Source of the DNA: Branchipolynoe longqiensis
Taxonomy: Eukaryota; Annelida; Polychaeta; Phyllodocida; Polynoidae
Assembly: GCA_030323885.1 (NCBI GenBank)
Contig: CM059188.1
Coordinates: forward strand, 116,845,974-116,909,973
Length of the DNA: 64,000 nucleotides
Direction: 5' to 3'
The translations under genes were made by a program, and so were the position numbers. Of the stretch, positions 43,597 to 55,069 are shown piece after piece (the first letter of the stretch is position 1; every line of letters begins with the position of its first letter). The notes beneath the pieces are model-generated. The model searched no databases. It saw nothing but the letters and a program-made list of their open reading frames with translations, and was not told where the DNA came from.

Positions 43597-43950
43597 CGGA
43601 TGGCCGAATGAGTTGAGCGTCTGTCTCCCGTTTTGGGAAATCGGGGGATCCGACGCCATGGGTTCGTGTGTTCGAACCCTGGTTGAGTCAAACCAATGAC
43701 ATAAAAATTGATATGTATCGCTTCATAGCCAGGCGCTCGGCATTATTAGGATAGGGCAAGGACTGGTTGGCTCAGTGTCAGGGTAATGCGACCGAGTTGG
43801 ATATGTTGGATAGGTCATGGCACTGGTGGCCTGGTCTTCCAGTGGGGCAGCACTATAAAGTCACCACGAGTGTGCACTGTCACAAGTCGGTACCCGTCCT
43901 GATATGACCTTGGGTGTTGCTAGGACGTAAAATAACAACCAACAAACCAA
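43597..43950 (+). mobile_element. SINE-1 full-length, class II head
   Basis: Head 'ggatggccgaatgagttgag' and 'gtgttcgaaccctggttgag', with a variable-arm-like region between. Full body and tail. Confidence 0.9.
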
Positions 43951-44099
43951 TCTGGTACCCCATATACTGATCGTATTTGTTATATTCACAAACACGCTGT
44001 TCGCCTTCACGAGTGGTTCAGTGTGCCCTTAACACAATACAATACAAGACCAGGAACAGGCTAGCAGTAGCAGCTTTGCCAACTCGCACAGAATTCTAG

Positions 44100-44393
44100 A
44101 AGATCGGGAGTTCGCGACTTCGGTTCCGGGTCGAGTCAAACCAATGACTTAAAAATTGATACTTGTGGCTTCCTAGCCTGGTGCTCGGCATCATTAGGAT
44201 AGGTCAAGGGCTGGTTAGCTCGGTGTCAGGATAATGTGACTGAGTGGGATATCGGGTCATGGTGCTGGCGGCTTGATTTACCAGTGGGGCAGCACTATAA
44301 AATCGGCACGAGTGCATACTGTCACAAGTCGGTACCCATCCTGATATGACCTTAGATGTTGCTAGGACGTAAAACAACAACAAACAAACAAAC
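44100..44393 (+). mobile_element. SINE-1 with partial head
   Basis: Starts in the head (gatcgggagttcgcgacttc, 'ggttccgggtcgag') and runs to a CAAA tail. Confidence 0.85.
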
Positions 44394-44889
44394 CTGTGAG
44401 AGTCACAGAAATTGGAGGTTCTGATCAGTCACGAGTCACAGATCGACCCCAAAATCCTCATGAATTTCACGCAAAGGCGCAAACAACAATGCCCTCAAAT
44501 AGCCCATTTTAATGCCATTTAAAAAGAAATTCTGGGGGGGGGGGGATTCCCCCCGGACCTTCCTAGAAAGCTCCTGTCTGCTGCTGCTCTCGAGTTCATC
44601 GCCTGCAACGCAATAAATACCTCAAGGATTCTCAGTAGCTCCCGGTTGGCATGGCAACACTGGACTAGATATGACTAGATGCAAGGCGGTTTCGCGTAGA
44701 AAAGGAACTATTCTACATTTCCAGAGTCTCCTTCCTCCCAGTTCTCCCCCCCCCCCCTTTCTTCTCCCACAAGCTCCACCCCCACCCCCCAACTCTCCCA
44801 CCCCGCCACCCCTCCTTCCCTTTCCTCTCTCCGTCTGGGGAGATTTCTAAAGCCCACCCAGCACCGAACGAGTTGTGCTCAGGCGCGGG
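44394..44889. other. No gene seen
   Basis: G-run at 44535-44545, C-run at 44747-44757 and C/T-rich DNA. Unique otherwise. Confidence 0.4.
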
Positions 44890-45005
44890 GGAGAGATGTG
44901 TATGAGTGTGAAGGGTGCTGTGTGTGTGCGGGTGTATGTGGGTGTGTGTGGGAGTGTAACTGGGTGTGTGCGGGTATGTGTGGTGTGTGGGTGGGTGTGG
45001 GTATT
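44890..45005 (+). repeat. TG-rich low-complexity
   Basis: 'gtgtgtgcgggtgtatgtgg' type repeats. Confidence 0.85.
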
Positions 45006-45264
45006 ATCGCCCATAGGCGGTGGCAGCTCCAGTTCCCAACACCGAACAGCCAGTCAGCTGCACTGGGGTATGGAAATCACATTGACACACCTCCCCCCCA
45101 CACACCCCCACATCCCCCACCCCCACACACTCACCACACACGAGCGAGTTGCTCGTTGGCGGCGGCCTCTGGGATCGAGCTACACTACCGCGCTTGTACA
45201 TGGCCACACTGCATCTCTAAAGGAGGTGGTCGAGCTGCGAGCAGTAAGTGGGTGCTGGGCGTGA

Positions 45265-46262
45265 GCAGCTCATCCTCCCCCCACCCCACCACCCACCACC
45301 CACCACCCACCGCCAGCCCCTCCTTCTTCACTGTCACTCCCGTACGCCCGCAACCAGCCATACACCACGACTGCTGTCAACCACACCGATCATTAATTTA
45401 TCACCATCCCCCCGCCCCCCGTCCCCGCCCCACACCCCCGCCCCCGCGCCCGTCCCCTCCCCATCCCGTCTCCCCCTCTCCCGCGCCCTCCCACTCCCGC
45501 GCCCCGCCCTTCATCCGACAGCCTCCCACAACTCCCCTCCCCCTACCCACAATTCCCCTCGAGCTGCTCCCTTCTACTTCCGGTCTCACGCACCCACCAC
45601 ACCTCTCCTCATCTCCCCCCCCCCCCCCAACCGACCGACCCTTCTCATCCCGCCCCGCCCCTCACCCTCCTGTTCTCCCACGGCCTCCTTCTCCACCCCA
45701 CCTCCCACCCACCCTCCCAACCACCCTCTCTCTTTCCACGCATTCCCAACACCCCTCAGAACCCTCCCTCCCACCCACCCCACCCACCCCACGTAATCAC
45801 CCCCCTCCTCCCCCCCTATCTTCGGCCGACGGCCTTCACGTATATCTCCATACATTTTCCACACTGCTTTTCTCCAGTCTCGTCACCTTCAAATCCTATA
45901 CCTACCTCCTCCAGCAACCTCCTACATCCCCCCTTCCCCCCTCCACCCCTGTACCCTCCTTGCACCCTCCCTCCGCCCACTCTCCCTCCCCCTGCCTCCA
46001 TCCTGCTCCCCCTCCACCATCCCTCCTTCCGCCCCTACCTCCCTGCCTCCACCCTGCTTCCCCACCCCTGCCTCCCCTCCCTCCACCCTCCCTTCACCCT
46101 CTCTCCTCCCTTCCTCCACCCTCCCTCCACCCCCTCCCTCCCTACCTGCCTTCATCCACACCAGCCCCCCTTTCCCCCTCCCCCATTCCTCCCTACACCA
46201 TCCCCTCCCTCCCTCCCTCCCTGCACCCTCCCTGCACCCTCCCCCTGTCCTCCTCCCTCCTC
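45265..46262 (+). repeat. About 1-kb C-rich polypyrimidine tract
   Basis: 'caccacccaccacccaccac' at the start, then 'ccctccctccaccctccctt' type sequence to 46262. The 462-codon plus frame is a Pro/Ser/His translation of this, with no domain. Confidence 0.9.
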
Positions 46263-46314
46263 CCTCCCCGCGTCAGACCGCTGTAGGTTGCGGTAATTAC
46301 GGGGGCGGCGGTGC

Positions 46315-46575
46315 CGAGGGACGGGGAGGTGGGGCGGGCCCCGGGGGCGGCGCGCTGGCTGACGGGGGGAGGTGGGGTCGGCCCCGGGGGCGGCGCGCGG
46401 GCTGACGGGGGCAGGTGAGGCGGGCCCCGGGAGCGGCGCGCGGGCTGACGGGGGGAGGTGGGGCGGCTCCCAGGCTGATGGGGGGAGGTGGGGCGGGGGA
46501 CGGGAGCGGCTCGCCGACTGACGGGGGGGAGGTGGGGTGGGCCCCGGGAGCGGCACGCCGGCTGACGGGGGGCTA
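46315..46575 (+). repeat. GC-rich VNTR (about 45-55 bp)
   Basis: About five units holding 'ggctgacggggggaggtggg', 'gcgggccccgggagcggc' and 'gcgcgggctgacgg'. Very CpG-rich. Confidence 0.9.
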
Positions 46576-46929
46576 TTTGGGCGGGGTTAGCCGGGCCCCG
46601 TGGGGTTGCGGCCCGTGTAAATGCTTATATCGGTGATGGATCTATTTTACGTCGGCCGCATCCTCCTGCTGCTTCAGCAGGCCGGGTCAGACCAGCGGGT
46701 GCTGGAGGAGATAGATGCCTCCTCCAGACTCTCCCCCTCCCCTCCCCCTCCCCCCTCTCCAGTCCCTCCCTTTCTCCCTCCCCCCCTCCCCCCCACATCT
46801 GCCCCGCCCCGCCCCACCCTGGTCCGATTGACACACGAGGGGGTGAGCGCGTCAAGATTAGGTATTGGGTTGTATAAGCTCCTGTCTCTGGTTATGACAT
46901 GGCCGGACACTATTTATGTATGGGTGGAG

Positions 46930-47441
46930 GGGATGGAGGGGGGCGGTGGGGGTTGAGGGGGGTGGGGCGGTGGGAGGTAGACTTGACTGACTATGACTAA
47001 CGGAATGCACCCAGGGTATGAATATGTAGGTGGCCCCGGGAGATGGTCGGAGGGGGCGGAGGGGTGCAGGGGCGAGGCGGGGAGGGAGGGGGCGGAGGGG
47101 CGGGGACCGAGGGCGGAGGCCGTGGGTGCAGAGGGGGAAGGGCGAGAGGTGACGGGGGGGGGGCGATGTGGGAGAGGGGAGGGGCGGAAGAGGGCGGAGG
47201 GGGAGGGACACAAGGAGCGGAGGAAAGAAGGGGCGAAGAAACGAGGGGCGGAGAGGGGATGGGCGGGAAGGCGAGGGGCAGAGGGGCGAGGGGGAAGGGC
47301 GACGCAGAGGTCGAAGGGGCGTGTGGTGGAGGGGCCGTGTTGGTGGTGGTGGTGGGGGGGGGGGGTACTGCTAGGTCTGTATGGGAGATTATGACTATGA
47401 GGTTATATTTCTGGTTTGGGGGCGGGGGGGGGGGGGGGGGG
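46930..47441 (+). repeat. G-rich low-complexity
   Basis: 'ggaggggcggggaccgaggg' type sequence ending in G-runs at 47357-47367 and 47425-47443. Confidence 0.85.
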
Positions 47442-47901
47442 GGCGGTTTCAGCGTGTTCCCGTGCTCAGACGTGTACCTCGCTTCTGCGCATGCATCAGA
47501 ATCTAATAAACATGGCCGTAATCGATTAACACTACCCGGGCGACTCGGGTCATCCCAGTCGTCAGAATTTCAAATAGAACACGGCGAGTGGAGTCGACAA
47601 ATACACGTGCCGTGTGCCAAAAAAGAATAACTTAGATTAATTAAATGGAAATATAGGTAAACTAGGCCATCATAAAATACTTTAAATCCTATTTTGCTGT
47701 ATTTTTTATCGGTTATTAAAAAAAAAAAAAATTGTCCACCCGAGCGCGGAGAAGCGTATTCGATTATTCGACCCGAGTTTGTAGGATGTGCGCATGCGCA
47801 AATAAGTGTCTCGGGTGATCCGAGTTGATGCGAAATCCGCGCATGCGCAGAAGCAATGGGAGACGGCTGAGCACGGGAACACGCTGAAACCGCCACACCG
47901 G
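47442..47901. mobile_element. M3 inverted-repeat element, subfamily d, copy 2
   Basis: Left 'gcggtttcagcgtgttcccg', 'tgctcag'; the right inverse ends 'gaaaccgccacaccgg', so the intact end reads ccggtgtggcggtttcagcg. Subterminal 'ttctgcgcatgc' is on both sides, with interior 'cgggcgactcgggtc' as at 20806. The outer left end has merged into a G-run. Confidence 0.8.
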
Positions 47902-48029
47902 ACGGGGCGTGTGTGTCGGGAGCGGATGGGGATTTCTTTGACTATTTTAGACACGGATGGGAGATGGCGAAGTTATATATCCCGTGTCGGTGATGGGCAA
48001 GGCATTGGTGCTTGGTTCATGTGTGAGTG

Positions 48030-48290
48030 TGTGGTGGTGGGATGGGGGGGGGGGGGGTTAGGGTGGCGGTGGTGGTGGAGGTGGGGCAGGGGTCAGACAT
48101 GGGGTGGGAGGGGACTGACAATGTTTCATTACAAGGTGCTGGTCTGGTGAGGTGAGGTGAGATGGAGGTTGGGCGCGCTGCTCTCCCACGCTGATGGGGC
48201 GAGGGGCGAGGGGTGAGGGGGGGGGGGAGGGGAGTGGAGGGGAGGGGAGGGTAGGGGAGGTAGAGTGTGGAGGGGTGCGTGCGTGTTTGT
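48030..48290 (+). repeat. G-rich low-complexity
   Basis: G-run at 48046-48057, 'gtggcggtggtggtggaggt', then 'ggcgaggggcgaggggtgag' and 'ggagtggaggggaggggagg'. Confidence 0.85.
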
Positions 48291-48369
48291 GGAGAAAGAT
48301 AGCATTCAGCCAGCTTTGTCCGTGAGAAAATGACCTACAACCACAAGGCCCATTCCCACATCATTGCTA

Positions 48370-49620
48370 CTGGTGGAACTCTGTGTGTATGTGTGCGAGT
48401 ATGTATGCGTATGCATATGCATATGGTGTATGCGTATGCATATGCGTATGCGCGTGCGTAAGTATGTGTGTGAGTGTGTGTATATATGCATACGTTTATA
48501 CATGCGTGTACGTGTGTGTACGTGCGTAGTTGTATGTCTTTCTGGGTGCGTACGCCTTGTACTGTTTGTTTGTATGTTTGTGTGTCTGTGCACTTGTGTG
48601 TTTGTGTGTCTGTGTGCTTGTATGTATGTGGGTGTGTCTATGTCTGCGTGTGCTTCTGATTGTGCGTGTGCTGTGAGTCACTGAGTGTGTGTGTGCTCGT
48701 GTGTGTACGTGTGCTTATGCATGTACAGGTGCTGTGAGTGTGCATGTACATGTGTGTGTGCTGTGCACGTGCATGTGCAAGTGTGTGTACATGTGCATGT
48801 GCTTGTGTATATAACATGTGTTTATGTGTGTACATGTGCACATGTGTGTGTATGTGTGCATGTACATGTGCGTGTGCATGTGCTGCTGTGTGTAATGTGT
48901 GATTATGCGCATTTGTGTGCTGTGTGTATGTGTGTGCTGGTGTGTGTATCTGTGCATGTACATGTGCATGTGCATGTGCTGCTGTGTGTAATGCGTGATT
49001 ATGCATATATGTGTGCTGTGTGTATGTGTGTGCTGGTGTGTGTATCTGTGCATGTACATGTGCATGTGCTGGTGTGTGTAACGTGTGATTATGCGCATAC
49101 GTGTGTAGGTGTGGGTAAGTGTGCTGTACATATGTGTGTGCTGGTGTGTGTATGTGGGCTGTGTGTGTACATGTGCACATGTGTGTAACATGTGCTCTAT
49201 GTGTACATGTACGTGTGTGTGTACGTGTGCTGTGAATGTGTGTATTCTGTGCATGTGTGCACATGTGCGTGTGATGTGAGTATGCGTGTACATGTGCATG
49301 TACATGTGCATGTACTTGTCATGTGAGTGTCTGTGTATGTACATGTGCATGTGCTGATGTGTGTTACGTGTTTATGTGTGTACCTGTGCATGCGTGTGTA
49401 CATGTACGTGTGCTGTGAATGTGTGTATTATGTGTGTGTGCATGTGCATGTACATGTGCATGTGCATGTGCTGGTGTGTGTAACGTGTTTACGCGTGTAC
49501 CCGTGCGTGTGCGCGTGCATGTACGTGTGCTGTGAAGTGTGAGTGTGTATGTGTGTGTACTTGTGTTGTGCGTGTCCATGTGCGTATGCGTGTGCGTGTG
49601 AGGATGACGGATGACCACCA
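48370..49620 (+). repeat. TG/CATG alternating purine-pyrimidine array
   Basis: 'gtgtgtgcatgtacatgtgc' sequence with higher-order copies (the cassette 'ctgtgtgtaatgtgtgatta' to 'gtgtgctggtgtgtgtatct' occurs around 48888, 48984 and 49072). Z-DNA-prone. Confidence 0.9.
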
Positions 49621-49769
49621 CCATAAGTGGACACACCTGACCCCGACCCCGGCGTGCCCGGCGTCTAAATGACCGACCGTACACGTTGTTCCGGGCACAC
49701 AGGTCAGATTCAGGACCGGGCCGACAGCAGTGTGTCAGGTGTTTCACAGGTGACAGCCAAGGAGTGTGC

Positions 49770-49800
49770 GTGGGTGTGGGTGTGGGTGTGGGTGTGGTAT
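49770..49800 (+). repeat. TGGGTG hexamer repeat
   Basis: 'gtgggtgtgggtgtgggtgt' for five units. Confidence 0.85.
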
Positions 49801-49879
49801 GGGTGAGTGGGGGGATGCGCCCTCTGGTGCCATCACCATACGTGAAGGTCGTTAAGCATACATACCCACACACAGGGAC

Positions 49880-50400
49880 TGAAGTGCAGGTGTGTAGGTG
49901 TGTATGTGTGTAATTGTGTATGTGTGCATGGGTGTAACTGGGCATGTGTGCATGTACATATAGGTGTAATTGTGCATGTGTGTATGGGTGTGCATGTGTC
50001 TAAGGGTAGGTGGATATGGGTGTAATTGGGTGTGTGTGCATGGGTGTAGGTGTGTATGGGTGTGTGAAAGTGTCCATGGGTGTGCATGTGTGTAATTGTG
50101 TATAGGGGTAGGTGGTGTGTGGGGGTGTATGGGTGTAATTGTGTATATGCATGGGTGTATGTGTATATGGGTGTGTGAAAGTGTGCATGCGTGTGCAATT
50201 GTGTATAAGGGTAGGTGTGTAGGAGTGTAATTGGGTATGTATGCATGGGTGTATGTGTGTGTGAAAGTGTGCATGTGTGTACTTGTGTATATGGTAGGTA
50301 TGTATGGGTTTAATTGGGTGTAGGCGCATGTGTATATGTATGTGGAAATGTGTGCATCTATGCACGTGTGTGTGTGCATGTGCATAGGCATGTGGGAACA
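49880..50400 (+). repeat. TGTGTA/TGGGTG cryptic repeat
   Basis: Degenerate 'gtgtaattgtgtatgtgtgc' and 'atgggtgtaggtgtgtatgg' units with duplications of 60-120 bp. Confidence 0.9.
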
Positions 50401-50403
50401 ACT

Positions 50404-50492
50404 ACTGAATGCATAACAACTGAATGCATAACTCTTGAATGCATAACTCCTGGATGCATAACTCTTGAATGCATAACTATCAAATGCATAAT
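50404..50492 (+). repeat. 15-bp TGAATGCATAACTCT repeat
   Basis: Six units of 'tgaatgcataactct' (15 bp) with minor changes. Confidence 0.95.
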
Positions 50493-50559
50493 TGATGCAC
50501 AGCTGACTGTCTAGCTATATGCGATATGCCAACAAACAGTATAGTTAATTCACGAATGT

Positions 50560-51195
50560 GGCGATAATAATATGTTGACACAAACCCGCTAATGGCTATG
50601 TTCTTCATAGGTTCCTGGGGTAGGTCGTTTTGTTTTATGTATGTGTTTTTTTGTATGCTTCAGTAGGTTTTATGTTTCTGGCTGTACTTGGTTGCTCATT
50701 CCAGATGTGTGCTACCATAGATATGATATGACGCGTCTGTCATCGCTAGCCGCAGTAGGTCTGCTATGGGTTATTTATTATAGCCACATCATTTCTCCAG
50801 GTACTTCTTGTTACTTTATGAATACATTTAGTGTCTCTACTGTCGCTGAACGCCATAACGTTTAGGTGTGACTCTTCCAGTGGCTGGTATCACTGTTTTT
50901 CTTTGTTTATGAATGTCAGATGTTGGATGTTTATTTTCTACGTTTAGACATTACATATTTTCAGTATCTTATTCTCATATTTAGAAAAAGCCATATTTCA
51001 TTATTTATGTTCTGTGTTACATTATTTATGCATAGGTTGTAATTTAGTTTGTTATCTAGCTTATCTCCCAAGTATCTGTAGTCTTGTACCCTTTCTGGTA
51101 GTTTGCTATTTAGGGTTGCTGCTGCTGAACCCTGTTGGGTTTTCCTATTGCAGAAGATTAGAGTTTTAGACTTTTTGACATTGACAGTAATTTTG
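50560..51195 (-). pseudogene. LINE reverse-transcriptase fragment
   Basis: Minus-strand translation of about 51192-50960 gives 'VNVKKSKTLIFCNRKT', then 'PERVQDYRYLGDKLDNKLN'. The order K-x-K-T-x-x-x-x-F followed by x-x-x-x-Y-R-Y-L-G-x-x-L-D is the C-terminal reverse-transcriptase block of non-LTR elements. The frame is open for over 70 codons, then decays into stops below about 50950. The catalytic YxDD part is absent. Confidence 0.75.
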
Positions 51196-51366
51196 TTTTA
51201 ATTTTAACCGTTGCTATGTGAGGACAACATTGGTCTAGTTGCAGGGTTATATTCTGAAGACAGCTGTGACTATATTTGTGCAGAGAGTACATTTTAATCA
51301 TGATATTAAATATGTATTCCTTTTGTGCCATTCCCCCCTCCCACCCATCACCCACCCACTCCCTGT
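51196..51366. other. No gene seen
   Basis: Short non-coding spacer. Confidence 0.4.
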
Positions 51367-51407
51367 CATTGTGACAGAGTCGAGGTGATTCGGCTCTGGG
51401 AGACATT

Positions 51408-51852
51408 GGACGTATTCGACCGGGACCTTTCCATTTGCAAAATTTAGGCTTCGCCCACCTGCGCAGTGAACTTGGTTTTCGAATGCAAAGAGGATCAGTC
51501 AAATGGCTTCAGTGGTTTCAGCCAATCAGAGCTGTTCTTTTTGATTGCAAATGGCTGCCCTGTATGGGGGCTGCCATTTGCAATCGAAAAGAGCCAATCA
51601 GAGCTGTTTTTTTCAATTGCAAATGGCTGCCCTCTATGGGTGCCGCCATTTGCAATAAAGAAGAACAGCTTTGATTGGCTGAAGCTCCTGAATCTTTCAA
51701 CCTTTCCATATCAGCCATGTTGAACCTTGTGGATGGAGCCACAAGACACATTCAAATCATGCATATAGAAACCCACTTCCGGTCCCAGTCGAATAGGAAT
51801 TTTTAAAGAAATATTTTGATATTTGCATGGAAAGGCCCAGTCGAATACGTCC
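51408..51852. mobile_element. Nested-hairpin element with 41-bp flanking direct repeats (M6)
   Basis: TIRs ggacgtattcgaccgggacc (left) and inverse cccagtcgaatacgtcc (right). Inside, 'cagccaatcagagctgttct' near 51519 is mirrored by 'agaacagctttgattggctg' near 51662, and 'aaatggctgccctgtatggg' recurs. The flanks at 51367-51407 and 51852-51892 are imperfect direct repeats (cattgtgacagagtcgaggt; cattgtgccagagttgaaat). Confidence 0.85.
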
Positions 51853-51892
51853 ATTGTGCCAGAGTTGAAATGATTCGTCTCTGGGAGACAAC

Positions 51893-52405
51893 AATAGCAA
51901 CACATGCTATCTTCCACTTCCAATATGCTTCATTTAGAAAATGGAAAATGAAGAAGACCTGATCATAACTATGCAGCTTTAATTGTGCAGGACATGCACC
52001 ATAAGGGGGTCATCCAACGTTTTCAATATTCTCACTAATGTAAAAAGTGTGCTATTTTTTCAGACGTCCTCTCCTCCACCCCGATAAAGTGGTGCACATC
52101 AACATTGTAAATACTTCATTAAATGCAAGATTTTAATGACATTAACACATCGACACATTTTTATTCACAATTTCTATACATTATTCCACCAACATATACT
52201 ATTCTGTTAACAATATAAATTGTAAGAACAGTGTAACCATTAATGTTTGCCTTCCCACTGCCTCTTATAAACAAAATAATCCACAAAACAAAACCATGAG
52301 GCCTGGAACTAATATACAAATGACCTACAGACTGCTCTATAAGGAAACAAACGCATGATTAGAAAAAGATTAACATTTTATTATAACATTATAAAGATTA
52401 ACATT
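51893..52405. other. AT-rich, no gene seen
   Basis: Non-coding. Near 52347-52410 'agattaacattttatt' is present twice. On minus, AATAAA lies just 3' of the candidate exon. Confidence 0.4.
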
Positions 52406-52588
52406 TTATTGAATGATAAAAGGGGCATTTGACTGACAACCCCTCCCCCCGTCATATGCTTTGTAAAATGCTGAAAACTTTGGACGGCCCCTAATTGGAT
52501 GCAACAGAGATGGGTCTCCCCCGCCCGGCCTCATACCAGAAGACCTGATAATGTTCTTCATGATGGCCGCAGGCATCGGGTCGGATTG
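52406..52588 (-). CDS. Possible terminal exon, unknown product
   Basis: On minus, a 3' splice-like tract (ttctcggattctgctttcag) is followed by a 60-codon frame in phase, beginning QSDPMPAAIMKNIIRSSGM and ending 'GCQSNAPFIIQ' before TAA. The stop overlaps AATAAA. The composition is ordinary and non-repetitive, unlike other frames here. I recognise no family. It could equally be a repeat or chance. Confidence 0.2.
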   Translation of the reverse strand, partial: QSDPMPAAIMKNIIRSSGMRPGGGDPSLLHPIRGRPKFSAFYKAYDGGRGCQSNAPFIIQ

Positions 52589-52667
52589 CTGAAAGCAGAA
52601 TCCGAGAACCAGATTGGGCGGGACAGGCAGGGAAGGCAGTGAGGGGCAGGCGGCCCAGGAACCAGCC

Positions 52668-52790
52668 ACAAGATGGCGGCCAAGATGGCGGCCAAGATGG
52701 CGGCCAAGATAACCGCCTAGATGGCGACCAAAGTGGCCGTCAAAATGGCCGCCAAGATGGCCACCAATGTGGCCGTCAAGATGGCTGCCC
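52668..52790 (+). repeat. 12-bp CCAAGATGGCGG array with YY1-type motifs
   Basis: Ten 12-bp units; the first three are exact ccaagatggcgg and later ones vary (ccaagatggcca, tcaaaatggccg). Each intact unit contains AAGATGGCGGC, the classical animal YY1 core. Confidence 0.9.
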
Positions 52791-53009
52791 ATCCTGCATG
52801 TCGGGAATGTGTGAGTGGGTTCTTGCACACAACCCCAGTGTGTGTGTGCAGTGCAGGGGGGGGGGGTGAGACGGCGCCGGTGTGTGGGTGTGTCTGCTGG
52901 TGTGTGTGTGGATGTTTGTGTGGATGTGGATGTTTGTGTGGGTGTGGGCTTGTAGAAATGGGTGTGTGTGGTTGTATGTATGTGTAGGTTTGGAAGTGTG
53001 TATTTATAA

Positions 53010-53157
53010 GTGTGGATGGGCGTGTGCGTGTGCGTGTGCGTGTGCGTGTGCGTGCGTGTGCGTGTGCGTGTGTGTGTGCGTGTGCGTGTGCGTGTGCGTG
53101 TGCGTGTGCGTGTGCGTGTGCGTGTGCGTGTGCGTGTGCGTGTGCGTGTGCGTGTGT
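53010..53157 (+). repeat. GTGTGC hexamer array
   Basis: About 24 units of 'gtgtgcgtgtgcgtgtgcgt'. Z-DNA-prone. Confidence 0.95.
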
Positions 53158-53259
53158 GAATGAAGCGTCCCTTACTCAGTGCGTGCGCCATTACGGGCAA
53201 GCAGAGAGCATTGTGGGAAGGGTGAAGGAGGCGCGAGGTTAACGTGGTCAGAGTGGCTC

Positions 53260-53390
53260 CCGCCACCACCCCCACCTCCACCCCACCTTCACCACACCCC
53301 CACCTCCACCCCACCCCACCTACAGCCCCAACCCGACCCCCACTCCACCTCCGCCAGCATCACCCCAACATCAACCCCACCCCGCCCCAC
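53260..53390 (+). repeat. CCCCACCTCCA low-complexity
   Basis: 'ccacccccacctccacccca' type units. Confidence 0.85.
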
Positions 53391-53689
53391 AGTGTTTCTT
53401 GGGCTCTCATTAAATAAGCACCCCGGGATTGATGAGAAGCGTCCCCCCTTCTCCCCCTCTTCCCCTCCCCCCGGCTGCCCCGGGTGGATCATTAGGGGAT
53501 TTGGGCGCTGTTCTGACGCGCATGCGCATTCACTCTCCAGGCACAGCCACTTTTTGTGCCGCTGTTTCGGTTTCTTCGTTCTGGTTTATTTGACAACGGC
53601 GACGTTAGGTCTCCCGCCCTACCCCTCACGCACCCCGCCACGCACACGCGCACACATACCACACACATGCACGCACGCACACACTCACA

Positions 53690-54690
53690 CATAACCATAC
53701 ACACCACTCAGATGCACACACACGCCACTCACATTCACACATACTCTCACATGCATGCACACATGCATACACATGCGCACACACACCACTCACATTCACA
53801 CATACACTCACATGCATGCACACATGCATACACATGCACACACATGCCACTCACATTCACACATATGCTCACATGCATGCACACACGCATACACATGCGC
53901 ACACACACCACTCACATTCACACATACACTCACATGCATGCACACACGCATACACATGCACACACATGCCACTCACATTCACACATACGTTCACATGCAT
54001 GCACACATGCATACACATGTGCACACACACCACTCACATTCACACATACGCTCACATGCATGCACACACGCATACACATGCGCACACATGCCACTCACAT
54101 TCACACATACGCTCACATGCATGCACACATGCATAAACATGCGCACACACACCACTCACATTCACACATACGCTCACATGCATGCACACATGCATACACA
54201 TGCACACACATGCCACTCACATTCACACATACTCTCACATGCATGCACACATGCATACACATGTGCACACATGCCACTCACATTCACACATACTCTCACA
54301 TGCATGCACACATGCATACACATGCGCACACATGCCACTCACATTCACACATACTCTCACATGCATGCACACACGCATACACATGTGCACACATGCCACT
54401 CACATTCACACATACACTCCCATGCATGCACACATGCATACACATGCGCACACACCACTCACATTCACACATACACTCACATGCATGCACACATGCATAA
54501 ACATGTGCACACATGCCACTCACATTCACACATACACTCACATGCATGCACACATGCATACACATGCACACACACGCCACTCACATTCACACATACACTC
54601 ACATGCATGCACACATGCATAAACATGCACACACATGCCACTCACATTCACACATACTGTCACATGCATGCACACACATACACATGCACA
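53690..54690 (+). repeat. 61-bp CA-rich satellite
   Basis: About 16 copies of a roughly 61-bp unit with 'ccactcacattcacacatac' and 'ctcacatgcatgcacacatg'. It yields His/Thr/Met/Cys frames in several registers, which are artefacts. Confidence 0.95.
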
Positions 54691-55065
54691 CATACAAATG
54701 CACACAGACACAAACGCACACACGCGCACGCACAAATGCACACACGCGCACACACAGAATGCCACGCCACTACGTCACAAAGCCACTACGCAACGGGACA
54801 CAACGCAACGCGACGCGACGCCAAGCAACACCAATAAAAAAAACATTTAAAAACCCACACAATGGTCAACATCTTTGGAATATTTAAGTTTTTTTTATTA
54901 AGATAAAACCCCACGGAACGGACGACAAGAAGAGAACGAAGCGATAGATAGTCGAAGTGTTTCACCTAATCACAACTCCAGGCACCCCCTTCTCCCCTCC
55001 CTACACCCCCTCCCCCCACTCCCACACACCACGGCCCTACTGTAACCAGCGAACGGCAGGCGTGG
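54691..55065. other. No gene seen
   Basis: CA-rich tail of the array, an 'acgcaacgcgacgcgacgcc' stretch, an A-run at 54834-54844, then non-coding DNA. Confidence 0.4.
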
Positions 55066-55069
55066 CATA

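Noticed and set aside
44898..46286. A 462-codon plus frame, the longest in the window
   Set aside because: TG-rich then C-rich tract; only low-complexity residues. It starts in a microsatellite and has no conserved block.
46621..46956. Plus frame of 111 codons starting MLISVMDLFYVGRILLLL
   Set aside because: The first 37 residues look ordinary, but the rest is Pro/Ser repeat and Gly-rich. No family is recognised and no splice signals are convincing.
53556..54837. Frames of 314 and 360 codons rich in His, Thr and Met
   Set aside because: Direct translation of the 61-bp satellite in two registers.
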